From positions 1 to 57,017 of the forward strand of contig NZ_JBAKFX010000021.1 in assembly GCF_037577855.1 (NCBI RefSeq): 57,017 nucleotides of DNA, written 5' to 3'. The notes beneath the pieces are model-generated. The model was not told the DNA's origin. It worked only from the letters and a program-made list of their open reading frames with translations, and did not search any database. The stretch is from Dethiothermospora halolimnae (GTDB taxonomy: Bacteria; Bacillota; Clostridia; Tissierellales; VENL01). The position numbers were made by a program, and so were the translations under genes. The stretch's first letter is position 1; each line of letters opens with the position of its first letter. Positions 8,155 through 17,351 of the stretch are shown piece after piece.

Positions 8155-8240
8155 GTGTAAAACATAAGTAATTAGAAATTTTATAATATTATAAACAAGT
8201 TATGAATAACATATTATATACAAATTAAGGGGGCTTTTAT

Positions 8241-9020
8241 ATGGAGTTTCAGAACCTTTTATTAAAAAGGGAAGGGAATATTTCTATTATAACCTTAAAC
8301 AGACCTAAAGCTTTAAATGCACTTAATTATGATACTTTAAAGGACTTAGACAATGTAGTAGACTTTTTAGCTGAAGATGACAATACATATGTGGTAATTA
8401 TAACAGGTGCAGAAAAGGCATTTGTTGCAGGTGCTGATATAACAGAAATGAAGGATATGGATTCAGAAAAGGGTAGAGAATTTGGAAAGTTTGGGGCAAA
8501 GGTTTTTAGAAAAATCGAGAGTTTAGAGAAGCCAGTTATTGCAGCGGTTAATGGTTTTGCATTAGGTGGTGGGTGTGAATTAGCTTTATCCTGTGACATA
8601 AGAATAGCTTCTGAAAAAGCTAAATTTGGTCAACCAGAAGTTGGTCTTGGAATAACTCCAGGTTTTTCAGGAACCCAAAGAATGGCTAGAATAGTTGGTA
8701 TATCTAAAGCTAAGGAATTAATATATACAGGCAATATGATAGATGCCAATGAAGCCATAGATATAGGTCTTGTTAATAAAGTGGTATCAAAAGATGAACT
8801 AATGGATTCGGCCATGAATATGGCGAAGAAAATAGCTAGTAATGGACAATTAGCTGTTAAATATTCGAAAATAGCCATAAACAAAGGGATAGAGACGGAT
8901 ATGGAAACGGCTATGGAAATAGAGAACAATGTATTTGGACTTTGTTTTGCCACCGAGGATCAGAGGGAAGGAATGGAAGCCTTTGTGGAAAAAAGAAAAC
9001 CAAATTTTAAGAATAAATAA
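8241..9020 (+). CDS. crt: Enoyl-CoA hydratase / 3-hydroxybutyryl-CoA dehydratase (crotonase)
   Basis: 259-residue crotonase-fold protein. The oxyanion-hole segments AGADI (63-67) and LGGGCELAL (108-116), and the two catalytic glutamates (about 113 and 133, the latter in GQPEVGLG), are intact as in true hydratases. It interconverts 3-hydroxybutyryl-CoA and crotonyl-CoA. hbd follows after 15 bases, and thl lies 0.3 kb further on; together they span acetyl-CoA to crotonyl-CoA, in either the butyrate-forming or beta-oxidation direction. No butyryl-CoA dehydrogenase or Etf genes are in the window. The ATG follows AAGGGGGC. Confidence 0.92.
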   Translation: MEFQNLLLKREGNISIITLNRPKALNALNYDTLKDLDNVVDFLAEDDNTYVVIITGAEKAFVAGADITEMKDMDSEKGREFGKFGAKVFRKIESLEKPVIAAVNGFALGGGCELALSCDIRIASEKAKFGQPEVGLGITPGFSGTQRMARIVGISKAKELIYTGNMIDANEAIDIGLVNKVVSKDELMDSAMNMAKKIASNGQLAVKYSKIAINKGIETDMETAMEIENNVFGLCFATEDQREGMEAFVEKRKPNFKNK

Positions 9021-9035
9021 ATGGGAGGAGATCTT

Positions 9036-9881
9036 ATGAAATTTTTTATATTAGGTGCAGGAACAATGGGTTCTGGTATAGCTCAAGTATTGGCTACTTC
9101 AGGGTATGAAGTTGTTTTAAGGGATATAAAAGAGGAATATGTTGATAGGGGAATCTCAGGTATAACTAAAAACTTAAATAGAAGTGTGAAAAAGGAAAGA
9201 ATAACAGAAGATAAGAAGGATGAAATACTTAGTAAGATAACTACTACAACTGATATAAATTTAGCTAAAGATGTGGATATGGTAATAGAGGCTGCAGTTG
9301 AAAATATGGAAATTAAGAAGAAAATATTTAAAGAACTAGATGATATATGTAAAGAGGAAACAATACTTGCTACTAATACATCATCACTATCAATAACTGA
9401 AATAGCAGCTTCAACCAACAGACCAGATAAGGTTATAGGTATGCATTTCTTTAATCCTGTGCCTATTATGAAACTTGTTGAGGTAATAAAGGGAATAGCC
9501 ACATCAGAAGAGACTAAGCAGAAGGTTGTTGAGTTATCTGAAAAACTAGGTAAAACTCCAGTTGAAGTTGAAGAGGCACCTGGTTTTGTGGTGAACAGAA
9601 TACTTATTCCTATGATAAATGAAGCCATAGGTATATTAGCAGATGGGGTTGCAAGTAAAGAGGATATAGACACTGGAATGAAACTAGGCGCAAACCATCC
9701 TATAGGACCTTTAGCCTTAGCAGACCTTATAGGAAATGATGTATGCTTAGCTATTATGGAGGTATTATATGAAGAGTTCGGTGATACTAAGTATAGACCT
9801 CATCCATTATTAAGAAAAATGGTTAGGGGTAATCTATTAGGTAGAAAGACTAAAAAAGGATTTTATGATTATAATAAATAG
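9036..9881 (+). CDS. hbd: 3-Hydroxybutyryl-CoA dehydrogenase
   Basis: 281 residues: N-terminal Rossmann fold with GAGTMG (7-12), then the catalytic His in GMHFFNPVP (137) paired with a Glu near 149, and the conserved EAPGFVVNRIL segment. It reduces acetoacetyl-CoA to 3-hydroxybutyryl-CoA with NAD(P)H. An upstream ATG at 9021 lies inside the GGGAGGAG ribosome site, so the ATG at 9036 is the better start. It is in an operon with crt, 15 bases away, and is followed by a long hairpin. Confidence 0.93.
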   Translation: MKFFILGAGTMGSGIAQVLATSGYEVVLRDIKEEYVDRGISGITKNLNRSVKKERITEDKKDEILSKITTTTDINLAKDVDMVIEAAVENMEIKKKIFKELDDICKEETILATNTSSLSITEIAASTNRPDKVIGMHFFNPVPIMKLVEVIKGIATSEETKQKVVELSEKLGKTPVEVEEAPGFVVNRILIPMINEAIGILADGVASKEDIDTGMKLGANHPIGPLALADLIGNDVCLAIMEVLYEEFGDTKYRPHPLLRKMVRGNLLGRKTKKGFYDYNK

Positions 9882-9892
9882 AATAGAAATAT

Positions 9893-9927
9893 TTCAGAAA
9901 ACCTACTTTTAAAGTAGGTTTTCTGAA
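9893..9927 (+). terminator. Hairpin terminator after hbd
   Basis: Near-perfect 35-base palindrome with arm TTCAGAAAACCTACTTT and its complement. The arm itself contains a TTTTCTG tract. It separates crt-hbd from thl, so thl probably has its own promoter. Confidence 0.65.
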
Positions 9928-9961
9928 TGTTTAGAGTTTGTTAAAGTATTAACCATGAGAA

Positions 9962-10042
9962 GATAAAGAATAAAGAATTAAAGAATAAAGAATAGAGAAT
10001 AAAGAATAGAGAAGGAGATTTTACTCCCTAGGGTCGTAAAAT
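9962..10042. repeat. MITE-like element, copy 1 (partial)
   Basis: A run of AATAAAGAATAGAG units leads into TTTTACTCC, a short core and GTCGTAAAA. This matches, in inverted orientation, the right half of the elements at 28443-28574 and 55525-55653. The GC hairpin and the second arm are missing or eroded, so this is a degraded copy. It lies in the hbd-thl gap. Confidence 0.6.
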
Positions 10043-10107
10043 TTAATTATGTAGAAACAGGCATGCTCTGTCTAGGGATATAAAATAATAAATCGAAATA
10101 AAAATTT

Positions 10108-10162
10108 AGGTTAAGGTTAAGATTAAGGTTGAGTAAATCAACCTTAGTCTCAATTTTAACCT
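10108..10162. repeat. Imperfect TTAAGG-type palindrome before thl
   Basis: Two 25-base arms (10108-10132 and 10138-10162) pair at 21 positions around a GTAAA loop. The left arm is made of GGTTAA words. Most differences are transitions. A similarly built palindrome lies at 28941-29007 between yabP and yabQ. It ends 31 bases before the thl start and could fold in the thl leader. Confidence 0.6.
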
Positions 10163-10192
10163 GTTATAAAAAATAAATGGGAGGAATAAAGA

Positions 10193-11377
10193 ATGAGAGA
10201 AGTTGTAATTGTAAGTGCAAAAAGGACACCAATAGGGACTTTCGGGGGAAGTTTATCAAAATTATCAGCAATAGATTTAGGAGTAGAAGCTACAAAGGCT
10301 GTTATAAAGGATGCAGGAATTACTGGAGAAGAAATAAATGAAGTAATAATAGGAAATGTATTATCGGCAGGACTTGGACAGAATCCTGCAAGACAAGTGG
10401 CAATAGGTTCAGGATTACCAGAAACTATCCCTGCAATGACCATTAACAAAGTTTGTGGTTCTGGACTTAGGGCTATAAGTATGGCTGCTCAATTTATAAT
10501 GCTTGGAGATGCAGATGTTATACTAGCTGGAGGTACTGAAAGTATGAGTAATGCACCATATACTGTTCCAAAGGCTAGATGGGGACATAAAATGGGAGAT
10601 GGAAAGCTCATAGATACAATGGTACATGATGGACTAACAGATATATTTAATAACTATCATATGGGTATAACGGCAGAAAATATAGCAGAGAGATGGAATA
10701 TAACAAGGGAAGAACAAGATCAGTTTGCAGCATTAAGTCAGCAAAAGGCAGAAAAGGCCCAAAAAGAAAATAGATTTAAAGAAGAAATAGTACCAGTGGA
10801 GATCCCTCAAAGAAAGGGAGACCCTATTAAAGTCGATATAGATGAACATCCAAGGCATGGAACTACATCAGAAAAATTAGCTAAGCTTAGACCCGCATTT
10901 AAAAAAGACGGTACGGTAACAGCAGGAAATGCATCGGGAATTAATGACGGAGCTTCAATGGTTATATTAATGTCTAAGAAAAAAGCTAATGAAATGGGTA
11001 TAAAGCCCCTTGCAACTATAAAGTCCTATGGTTCAGCTGCTTTAAACCCAGAGATAATGGGCTATGGACCAGTTCCAGCCACTAAAAAAGCCTTAGAAAA
11101 GGCAAATATGAAGGTAGAAGATATAGATCTTATTGAAGCTAATGAGGCATTTGCATCCCAGTCTATAGCGGTTATGAAGGACTTAGGGCTTGATAAAGGT
11201 AAGGTAAATGTTAATGGTGGAGCCATAGCATTAGGCCATCCAATAGGAGCATCGGGAGCTAGGATATTTGTTACCCTTATCCATGAGATGTTGAAAAGGG
11301 ATTCAAAAACAGGCCTTGCAACATTATGTATAGGAGGAGGCCAAGGAACAGCGGTTATTGTAGAGAGAAAAAAATAG
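10193..11377 (+). CDS. thl: Acetyl-CoA C-acetyltransferase (thiolase)
   Basis: 394 residues, full length for a biosynthetic thiolase. The catalytic triad is visible: C88 in NKVCGSG, H349 in ALGHPIGASGAR, C379 in CIGGGQG. It condenses two acetyl-CoA to acetoacetyl-CoA, feeding Hbd and Crt upstream. The ATG follows GGGAGGAAT. It is separated from hbd by a terminator and about 310 bases of repeat sequence, so it is probably transcribed separately. Confidence 0.95.
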   Translation: MREVVIVSAKRTPIGTFGGSLSKLSAIDLGVEATKAVIKDAGITGEEINEVIIGNVLSAGLGQNPARQVAIGSGLPETIPAMTINKVCGSGLRAISMAAQFIMLGDADVILAGGTESMSNAPYTVPKARWGHKMGDGKLIDTMVHDGLTDIFNNYHMGITAENIAERWNITREEQDQFAALSQQKAEKAQKENRFKEEIVPVEIPQRKGDPIKVDIDEHPRHGTTSEKLAKLRPAFKKDGTVTAGNASGINDGASMVILMSKKKANEMGIKPLATIKSYGSAALNPEIMGYGPVPATKKALEKANMKVEDIDLIEANEAFASQSIAVMKDLGLDKGKVNVNGGAIALGHPIGASGARIFVTLIHEMLKRDSKTGLATLCIGGGQGTAVIVERKK

Positions 11378-11432
11378 AGTGTAAAAGTCAAGGGAATGAC
11401 AAAGATAAGTAATAAACGATGATGCTGTAGAG

Positions 11433-11448
11433 GGGAATTCATTCCCCG
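11433..11448 (+). terminator. Short GC hairpin after thl
   Basis: GGGGAATTCATTCCCC, a 6-bp stem with a TTCA-centred loop, 55 bases after the stop of thl. There is no T-tract. It may act together with the palindrome at 11497-11521. Confidence 0.35.
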
Positions 11449-11496
11449 GTATAATAATATAGAGAAAGGTTTTAAATAGATTTTCATACTTTGGTT

Positions 11497-11521
11497 GTTG
11501 GGGGATTCGTAATCCCCCAAC
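11497..11521. repeat. Dispersed 25-bp palindrome, copy A (with terminator T-tract)
   Basis: Arms GTTGGGGGATT and AATCCCCCAAC around a CGT loop, perfect. It is followed by seven T, so here it forms a complete intrinsic terminator for thl. Exact copies lie at 24452-24476, 39538-39562 and 49293-49317. Confidence 0.85.
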
Positions 11522-11573
11522 TTTTTTTGCAACTTTTTAAAGTTATCTTCGTCTAAATGTATAAAGACCAACA

Positions 11574-11603
11574 TCCCTGTACCCTGTACTCTGCCCTCTG
11601 CAC
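11574..11603 (+). repeat. Dispersed C-rich repeat, copy 2
   Basis: CCCTGTACCCTGTACTCTGC and a short continuation, related to the stretches at 4003-4034 and 49259-49285. The remaining bases of the 380-base gap (11604-11758) hold an imperfect hairpin around 11606-11636 and the promoter of the LCP gene. Confidence 0.5.
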
Positions 11604-11660
11604 AAAAGTAAAGTCGTGGCAAAACCACCTTACTTTCAAAGATTGTAATAATTTTGTAAC

Positions 11661-11688
11661 TTGCTACCAAAAATTAATATGATATAAT
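11661..11688 (+). promoter_or_regulatory. Candidate sigma-A promoter of the LCP gene
   Basis: TTGCTA, 16 bases, TATAAT, with an extended -10 TG two bases before the hexamer. It is 71 bases upstream of the ATG. Confidence 0.45.
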
Positions 11689-11758
11689 TTTATCGTATGG
11701 TTTATTAATAACTGGTATTATAATTTTATTATTATAAAACCAAGGAAGGGGAAACACT

Positions 11759-12775
11759 ATGAAATTATTTTTAAAAATATTTGCGATAGCATTGGCTTGT
11801 ATTCTATTAGCAGGAGCAGCAGGATGGATTGCATATGATAAGTTGTTCTATGAAGAAACTAAAGAACTAGAAGAGGATATAGTAAATGTAGACGAAGATC
11901 AAGATGGCAATAAGGATGTAGAAAAAGAAGAAAAGGAAGACGAGAAAGAGAAGGATCCACTTAAAGAAGCTTATGAAAATAGTAATAGGGTTAACTTTTT
12001 ATTAGTTGGCATTCAAAATGGAATGACAGATACTATTATTTTAACTAGTTTAGATAGAGATACCAAGAAGGTAGATATGATATCTATACCTAGGGATACT
12101 TATTATTGGAGAAAAGGATATGATAGACCAGCGGAGGAAAGGAAAGTAAACGCAGCATACCCAGATCATGGCATAGAAGCTACAAAGAAAATAGTGTCGG
12201 ATATTTTGATGGATATACCTATAGATTATTATGTTAAAGTTGACTATAGAGGGGTTGAAAAAATAGTTGATGCAATTGGAGGGGTAAAGGTTGATATACC
12301 TATTAATATGAATTATGACGATGAATGGGATAAACCAGAACTTCATATACATTTCTCTAAGGGTCCTAAAATATTAAATGGACAAGAAGCTATAGAGTTT
12401 TTAAGATTTAGAAAAAATAATGATGGTACGGGTTATCCCGATGGAGATTTAGGAAGAATAAAGGCCCAACAGCAGTTCATAAAATCGGCTATAAATAAAG
12501 CCTTGAGTTTTAAACTACCATCAGTTATTCAGAAATCAATAAAACATGTTAAAACCGATGTAAACTTAAAAGATGCTATACTTTATGCTTCAGATGTTTC
12601 TAATTTAGATGTTTCTAGTGATGTATCTATGATTACTATACCAGGTTATGATAAGTATACAGATAAAGGAGCGGGGAAATCATCATACTTTTTCCATGAT
12701 CCTAAAGAAGTAAAAAAGGTAATTATGAACCTCTATGGTGTAGAAGAAGAGGAACAAGAAAATAAAGAAGAATAA
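11759..12775 (+). CDS. LytR-CpsA-Psr (LCP) family cell-wall glycopolymer ligase
   Basis: 338 residues: one N-terminal membrane helix (about 4-27), an acidic Lys/Glu/Asp-rich linker to about 75, then the LCP domain. LCP landmarks are FLLVGIQN, the DTIILTSLDR strand, the SIPRDTYYW motif, NAAYPDHG, AIGGVKVDIP and the FLRFRKNNDG-PDGDLGR stretch with the phosphate-binding arginines. Such enzymes attach teichoic acid-like or other polymers to peptidoglycan on the outer membrane face. The acidic C-terminus is low-complexity. The ATG follows GGAAGGGG. It stands as a single gene with its own promoter and terminator, convergent with murC. Confidence 0.87.
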   Translation: MKLFLKIFAIALACILLAGAAGWIAYDKLFYEETKELEEDIVNVDEDQDGNKDVEKEEKEDEKEKDPLKEAYENSNRVNFLLVGIQNGMTDTIILTSLDRDTKKVDMISIPRDTYYWRKGYDRPAEERKVNAAYPDHGIEATKKIVSDILMDIPIDYYVKVDYRGVEKIVDAIGGVKVDIPINMNYDDEWDKPELHIHFSKGPKILNGQEAIEFLRFRKNNDGTGYPDGDLGRIKAQQQFIKSAINKALSFKLPSVIQKSIKHVKTDVNLKDAILYASDVSNLDVSSDVSMITIPGYDKYTDKGAGKSSYFFHDPKEVKKVIMNLYGVEEEEQENKEE

Positions 12776-12779
12776 AAAA

Positions 12780-12812
12780 AGTGCTACCAAATATTTGGTA
12801 GCACTTTTTTTA
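12780..12812. terminator. Terminator between the LCP gene and murC
   Basis: Perfect 26-base palindrome (arm AGTGCTACCAAAT) with A7 before and T7 after. It is suited to stop transcription of the LCP gene and, from the other side, murC. A degenerate piece of the GGGGGATT repeat follows at about 12818-12833. Confidence 0.85.
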
Positions 12813-12889
12813 TTTCTTGGGGGATTGGGGGACAATCTATTATAATTATAACCAATTATATTTTTTTTAAACATAAAATATAAAAATAT

Positions 12890-14284
12890 TTATGCACTAA
12901 CCTTATTTATTTTAATTAATTGATCTCCTATTTTATAAACATCTCCTGCACCCATTGTAATAACAACATCCCCATCGCTACAGTTATTTAAAAGATAAGA
13001 GGATATCTCATCAAAATCTTTTATATAAATAGTATCTACATTTTTTTTCTTTAATTTATCCACTAAATCCACTGAATGTATTAAACCAGTATCCTTTTCT
13101 CTAGCGGGGTAGATATCTGGTATTATTACTTTATCTGCTTTACTAAAGGAATTACTAAATTCTTCTAATAGAGATTTTGTTCTAGTATATGTATGGGGCT
13201 GAAAAACACACCATACTTTTTTAGGACTTATTTTTTTTATCGATTCCAATGTTGACTTTATCGCTGTTGGGTGGTGGGCATAATCATCTATTATTTTTAT
13301 ATTGTTTATAGAGCCCTTATATTCTAGTCTTCTATGGGTACCATTATAATATTTTAAATTATCTATTGCTTCTTTTAAAGGAACTCCACATTTATGGGCA
13401 GTAACTATTGCAGCTAAAGAGTTATAAACATTATGAACTCCCATAACCTTTAGCTCAACACTATACTCATGGTCATTTACCAATAGTTTATATTTAGGGA
13501 ATCCTTCCTTAGTGAAGGTTATATCCTTAGCTAAATAATCACTATTATTTTTAATACCAAAGGTTACAACGTCACAATTTGAATTATTGATAACACTTTT
13601 ACAATTATCATCATCATTATTGATTACTAAAAAACCATCTTTAGGTATATTCTTAGTAAAGTCGGTAAAGGTATCGATAATATGATTTAAATCTCTATAA
13701 TAATCTAAATGGTCCTCTTCTATATTTAATATAATACCTATAGATGGGTGAAACTTTAAGATGTTGGCTTTATATTCACAGGCTTCTGTTACTAGACAAC
13801 TATTGTCTCCTATTTTAACAGTTCCCTCTAAGTCATCTAAGACTCCTCCAAGCAATATGGTGGGGTTTATAGATGAGTTATTTAGTATAACAGATAACAT
13901 ACCTGTGGTTGTACTCTTACCGTGGGTACCTGAAATACCAACGGATTTATCATAAACCTTCATTAATTGACCTAAAAAGTTTCCTCGGTTTATAGTTTCT
14001 ATCTTCCTTTTATTAGCCTCTAAAAGCTCTTCATTATCATTACTAATGGCATCGGTATATATAATTAAGTCGGCATTAGTTATATTTTCTTTATTATGAC
14101 CGATATATACCCTAGCTCCTTTACTTTCAAGTCTTTCTATTATGGGGGAATATTTTTCATCGGAACCTGAAACTTCATAACCCTCACTTATTAAAATTTC
14201 AGCAAGACCACTCATACTAATTCCGCCGATTCCTATGAAATGAATGTGTTTGAATTTATTGTTATATATACTCGATAAAAGCAT
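12890..14284 (-). CDS. murC: UDP-N-acetylmuramate-L-alanine ligase
   Basis: 464 residues, the normal MurC length. The N-terminal UDP-binding GIGGISMSGLAE (18-29), ATP-binding GTHGKST (119-125), the central EADE-like region replaced by the family's EACEYK, the DDYAHHP segment and the FQPHTYTRT segment are all visible. It adds L-alanine to UDP-MurNAc in cytoplasmic peptidoglycan synthesis. Start ATG follows ATAGGAGGTTTT. It is transcribed away from purR. The murC-purR-spoVG neighbourhood is common in Clostridia. Confidence 0.96.
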   Translation of the reverse strand: MLLSSIYNNKFKHIHFIGIGGISMSGLAEILISEGYEVSGSDEKYSPIIERLESKGARVYIGHNKENITNADLIIYTDAISNDNEELLEANKRKIETINRGNFLGQLMKVYDKSVGISGTHGKSTTTGMLSVILNNSSINPTILLGGVLDDLEGTVKIGDNSCLVTEACEYKANILKFHPSIGIILNIEEDHLDYYRDLNHIIDTFTDFTKNIPKDGFLVINNDDDNCKSVINNSNCDVVTFGIKNNSDYLAKDITFTKEGFPKYKLLVNDHEYSVELKVMGVHNVYNSLAAIVTAHKCGVPLKEAIDNLKYYNGTHRRLEYKGSINNIKIIDDYAHHPTAIKSTLESIKKISPKKVWCVFQPHTYTRTKSLLEEFSNSFSKADKVIIPDIYPAREKDTGLIHSVDLVDKLKKKNVDTIYIKDFDEISSYLLNNCSDGDVVITMGAGDVYKIGDQLIKINKVSA

Positions 14285-14502
14285 TTGGAAAACCTCCTAT
14301 GAAAATCCTTATTGATATTATTACCAAATTTTATGATATTATTATTTTATTCTTAATAATCTAATTATGACACTGTAAATTATATCATATATGCTTATGT
14401 AATTATAGTAAATAGAATAATAGAGAAATATAGGGAATTATTATTTTAATACAGTTGGAAAATATTATGCATATAAAAAAACTATTGAAATGGACATAAA
14501 AA

Positions 14503-14538
14503 ACGAATAAAATAAAACATAACATATATAATATTCGT
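14503..14538. promoter_or_regulatory. Candidate PurBox pair upstream of purR
   Basis: Inverted repeat ACGAATA (14503-14509) and TATTCGT (14532-14538) with CGAA/TTCG cores, just before the purR ribosome site. B. subtilis PurR binds paired CCGAAC boxes in this arrangement. The centre distance here is one or two bases longer and the flanks are poorer. Autoregulation is an inference. Confidence 0.3.
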
Positions 14539-14552
14539 ATTAGGAGGATGTT

Positions 14553-15374
14553 ATGGAAAAATTAAGAAGAAATGAGAGAATCGGAGCCTTAATGAATGTT
14601 TTAACCAATAGACCTAACCATATATTCACATATAACTACTTTACAGATAAATTTAATGCTGCAAAATCCACAATAAGTGAAGATATAGTTATACTGAAAA
14701 GGCTAGTTAATAAATTAAATTTAGGACATATAGAAACCATATCTGGAGCAGCAGGAGGAGTTAAATTTGTACCCCAAATGTCTCAAAATCAGATTAAAGA
14801 GTTTTTAATGGAAACCTGTGAATATTTGTCATCAACCGATAGAATAATCCCCGGGGGCTTTATATATATGACAGATATACTTTATTATCCAGACATAGTT
14901 AATAACATAGGGAGGATATTCGCATCTTACTTTGTAAATAAAGATATAGACTATGTGGTTACCGTTGAAACTAAAGGAATTCCCATAGCATTAACAACAG
15001 CAAATGTTTTAAATGTTCCACTGGTTATAGTAAGAAGAAATGCCAAGGTGACAGAGGGCCCCACTGTTAGTATAAATTATGTTACAGGGTCTACAAAACA
15101 AATTCATACAATGTCTTTATCAAGAAAAGCAATAAAAGAAGGTTCCAATGTATTAATTATTGATGATTTTATGAAAGCTGGGGGAACTGCTAAAGGAATT
15201 AAGGATATGATGAAAGAATTTAACGTAAATGTATCTGGGATAGGGGTATTTATATCCACAGAACACCCCAATGATAAATTAGTAAAGGATTATATTTCAC
15301 TATTAACACTAAAAGGGGTTGATGAGGAAAAAGAAAAGGTATATATAGAGCCCAGTAAAGGTATTAATGGTTAA
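14553..15374 (+). CDS. purR: Purine operon repressor PurR
   Basis: 273 residues: an N-terminal winged-helix region (1-75) followed by a phosphoribosyltransferase-type domain with the PRPP loop LIIDDFMKAGGT (201-212) and the TEGPTVSINYV flexible loop. In Firmicutes this protein represses purine genes and is relieved by PRPP. Downstream come spoVG, glmU and prs (PRPP synthetase), the B. subtilis order, but yabJ, which sits between purR and spoVG there, is absent. The ATG follows TAGGAGG. Confidence 0.95.
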   Translation: MEKLRRNERIGALMNVLTNRPNHIFTYNYFTDKFNAAKSTISEDIVILKRLVNKLNLGHIETISGAAGGVKFVPQMSQNQIKEFLMETCEYLSSTDRIIPGGFIYMTDILYYPDIVNNIGRIFASYFVNKDIDYVVTVETKGIPIALTTANVLNVPLVIVRRNAKVTEGPTVSINYVTGSTKQIHTMSLSRKAIKEGSNVLIIDDFMKAGGTAKGIKDMMKEFNVNVSGIGVFISTEHPNDKLVKDYISLLTLKGVDEEKEKVYIEPSKGING

Positions 15375-15416
15375 TATTACAAAAAAGGGCAAAAAAATAA
15401 AAAAGTTTAATTATAG

Positions 15417-15443
15417 GAAGGATTTTTTCGAAAAATAGAGAAT
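15417..15443 (+). promoter_or_regulatory. Sigma-H promoter of spoVG
   Basis: GAAGGATTT (15417-15425), an 11-base spacer, AGAGAAT (15437-15443): an exact match to the sigma-H pattern. In B. subtilis spoVG is a classical sigma-H gene, which supports this assignment. The start would lie about 45 bases before the ATG. Confidence 0.7.
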
Positions 15444-15495
15444 ATTTAAAATATATCTTAATTAGATAGACTTCGGGGGGAAGGTGGTGAACAAT

Positions 15496-15762
15496 ATGAA
15501 CGTAACAGATGTGAGGGTTAGAAAGATCAATACTGAAGGGAAGATGAAGGCGATTGTATCTGTAACCTTCGATAATGAGTTTGTTGTTCATGATATTAAA
15601 ATAATCGAAGGTCAAAGCGGAGCTTTTATAGCTATGCCCAGTAGAAAGACTCCAGATGGAGAATTTAGAGACATAGCTCATCCTATTAATTCAGAAACTA
15701 GAGAAAAAATTCAACAGGCAGTTTTTGCTGAGTATGAAAATGCTTTAGTAGAGAATGAGTAA
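15496..15762 (+). CDS. spoVG: Septation / RNA-binding regulator SpoVG
   Basis: 88 residues starting MNVTDVRVRK, with EFVVHDIKI and the signature MPSRKTPDGEFRDIAHPIN. SpoVG is a small nucleic-acid-binding protein that affects asymmetric septation, sporulation and virulence genes in Firmicutes. The frame opens 4 codons earlier at GTG GTG, but that GGTGGTG is part of the ribosome site, so the ATG at 15496 is chosen. It has its own sigma-H-type promoter and a terminator. Confidence 0.96.
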   Translation: MNVTDVRVRKINTEGKMKAIVSVTFDNEFVVHDIKIIEGQSGAFIAMPSRKTPDGEFRDIAHPINSETREKIQQAVFAEYENALVENE

Positions 15763-15764
15763 TA

Positions 15765-15790
15765 AAAGGGTCATTTAGACCCTTTTTTTA
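15765..15790 (+). terminator. Intrinsic terminator of spoVG
   Basis: Stem AAGGGTC / GACCCTT (15766-15772 and 15778-15784), loop ATTTA, followed by a T-tract. Confidence 0.85.
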
Positions 15791-15961
15791 CTTTTTGTAG
15801 TTGTGTTTTTTATTAAAGTTTAATATTATAGTTAATGAAAGAATTAAAATTGTTTATAATATTTTTATGTGATAAAATAGCAACGGATTGAAATTAAAAT
15901 TGTATATAAATCACATAATAATTATATAGAAAAGACATTAAAATCTGAGAGGGTGTATGGT

Positions 15962-17326
15962 ATGTTAAAATCGATAATTTTAGCAGCTGGTGAAGGTAGC
16001 AGAATGAAATCAAAACTACCTAAGGCTTTACATAAAGTATGTGATAAACCTATGCTTACCCATATCATTGATGCTGCAAAAACAGCAGGTGTAGAGGAAA
16101 ATATAGTAATCATAGGTCATGGAAAAGAAAAGATCATGGATACTGTAAATAGAGGGGATATTAAGTATGCTGTTCAACCTATGGGAGAAGATCAGCCCTA
16201 TGGAACAGGATTTGCCGTTATGCAAGCTATGGATTATATAGATGATGATGATGATGTAATAATTCTTTGTGGAGATACACCCCTTATAACTGGAGATACA
16301 ATAAATGATTTGTTCACTTATCATAAAGAAAAAAAATATTTTGCCACTGTATTAACATCTATGGTTGAAGATGCCACTGGTTATGGTAGAATAGTTAGGG
16401 ATGATAATAACGATGTAATAAAAATTGTAGAACATAAAGATGCAAATCACAAAGAAAGACAGATTAATGAAATCAATTCAGGCATAGTTGTTTTTAACGG
16501 AGAGGTTCTTAAAGGAGTATTACATAAGCTTAGTAATGATAACTCCCAAAATGAGTATTATATAACAGATGCCATTGAAATACTTAGTAAAGAAGGCAAT
16601 AGAGTTGGGGGATATGGCTTAAAAGATAATAAAGAAATACTTGGAGTTAACTCTAGGGTTAATCTTTCGGAAGCTGAAAAAATAATGAGAAATAGAATAA
16701 ATGAAAAGCTTATGAGAGAAGGAGTTTCTATAATAAATCCCAATAATAGCTATATATCTACTGATGCTAAAATAGGAAAAGATACTATAATATATCCGGG
16801 TGTAATAATAAAGGGTAATGTAATAATAGGAGAGGACTGTATTATAGGACATAATAGTAGGATAGAAAATAGTATATTGGGAAATAATGTAGAAATTCAA
16901 TCATCTACAATAATTGATAGTAAAGTGGATGATAATACTAAAATAGGACCCTATGCATATATTAGACCCAACAGTGAAATAGGAAAAAATGTAAAAATAG
17001 GGGACTTTGTTGAAGTTAAAAAATCCAAAATAGGAGATAACTCAAAGGCTTCCCATCTTGCCTATATTGGTGATGCCATAGTGGGTAAAAATGTTAATAT
17101 TGGATGTGGAGTGGTTTTTGTGAATTATGATGGGGAAAACAAACATAAAACCATAGTAGAAGACGATTCATTTATAGGTAGCAATTCCAATTTAGTTGCG
17201 CCTGTAAAAGTAAATAAAAATGGATTCGTAGCTGCAGGGTCCACTATAACAGATGAAGTGCCAAAAAACAGTCTCTCTATTGCAAGGGCTAGACAAGTTA
17301 ATAAAGAAGGCTGGAATAAAAAATAA
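15962..17326 (+). CDS. glmU: Bifunctional UDP-GlcNAc pyrophosphorylase / GlcN-1-P acetyltransferase
   Basis: 454 residues. The N-terminal nucleotidyltransferase has LAAGEGSRMKSKLPK (about 7-21), the GTG of the uridine site and CGDTPL; the C-terminal half is a left-handed beta-helix of isoleucine-rich hexapeptide repeats (from about 250), with the NYDG acetyltransferase segment. It makes UDP-GlcNAc for peptidoglycan and wall polymers. The frame is open from a GTG at 15953, but that overlaps the GAGGGTG ribosome site; the ATG at 15962 fits the family start. prs follows 25 bases later, the usual glmU-prs pair. Confidence 0.96.
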   Translation: MLKSIILAAGEGSRMKSKLPKALHKVCDKPMLTHIIDAAKTAGVEENIVIIGHGKEKIMDTVNRGDIKYAVQPMGEDQPYGTGFAVMQAMDYIDDDDDVIILCGDTPLITGDTINDLFTYHKEKKYFATVLTSMVEDATGYGRIVRDDNNDVIKIVEHKDANHKERQINEINSGIVVFNGEVLKGVLHKLSNDNSQNEYYITDAIEILSKEGNRVGGYGLKDNKEILGVNSRVNLSEAEKIMRNRINEKLMREGVSIINPNNSYISTDAKIGKDTIIYPGVIIKGNVIIGEDCIIGHNSRIENSILGNNVEIQSSTIIDSKVDDNTKIGPYAYIRPNSEIGKNVKIGDFVEVKKSKIGDNSKASHLAYIGDAIVGKNVNIGCGVVFVNYDGENKHKTIVEDDSFIGSNSNLVAPVKVNKNGFVAAGSTITDEVPKNSLSIARARQVNKEGWNKK

Positions 17327-17351
17327 AGTCAAAGGATTAGGAGGAAATATA

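Noticed and set aside
11062..11670. 202-residue minus-strand frame overlapping thl
   Set aside because: Most of it lies opposite the well-supported thl gene and the rest crosses repeat sequence; no ribosome site.
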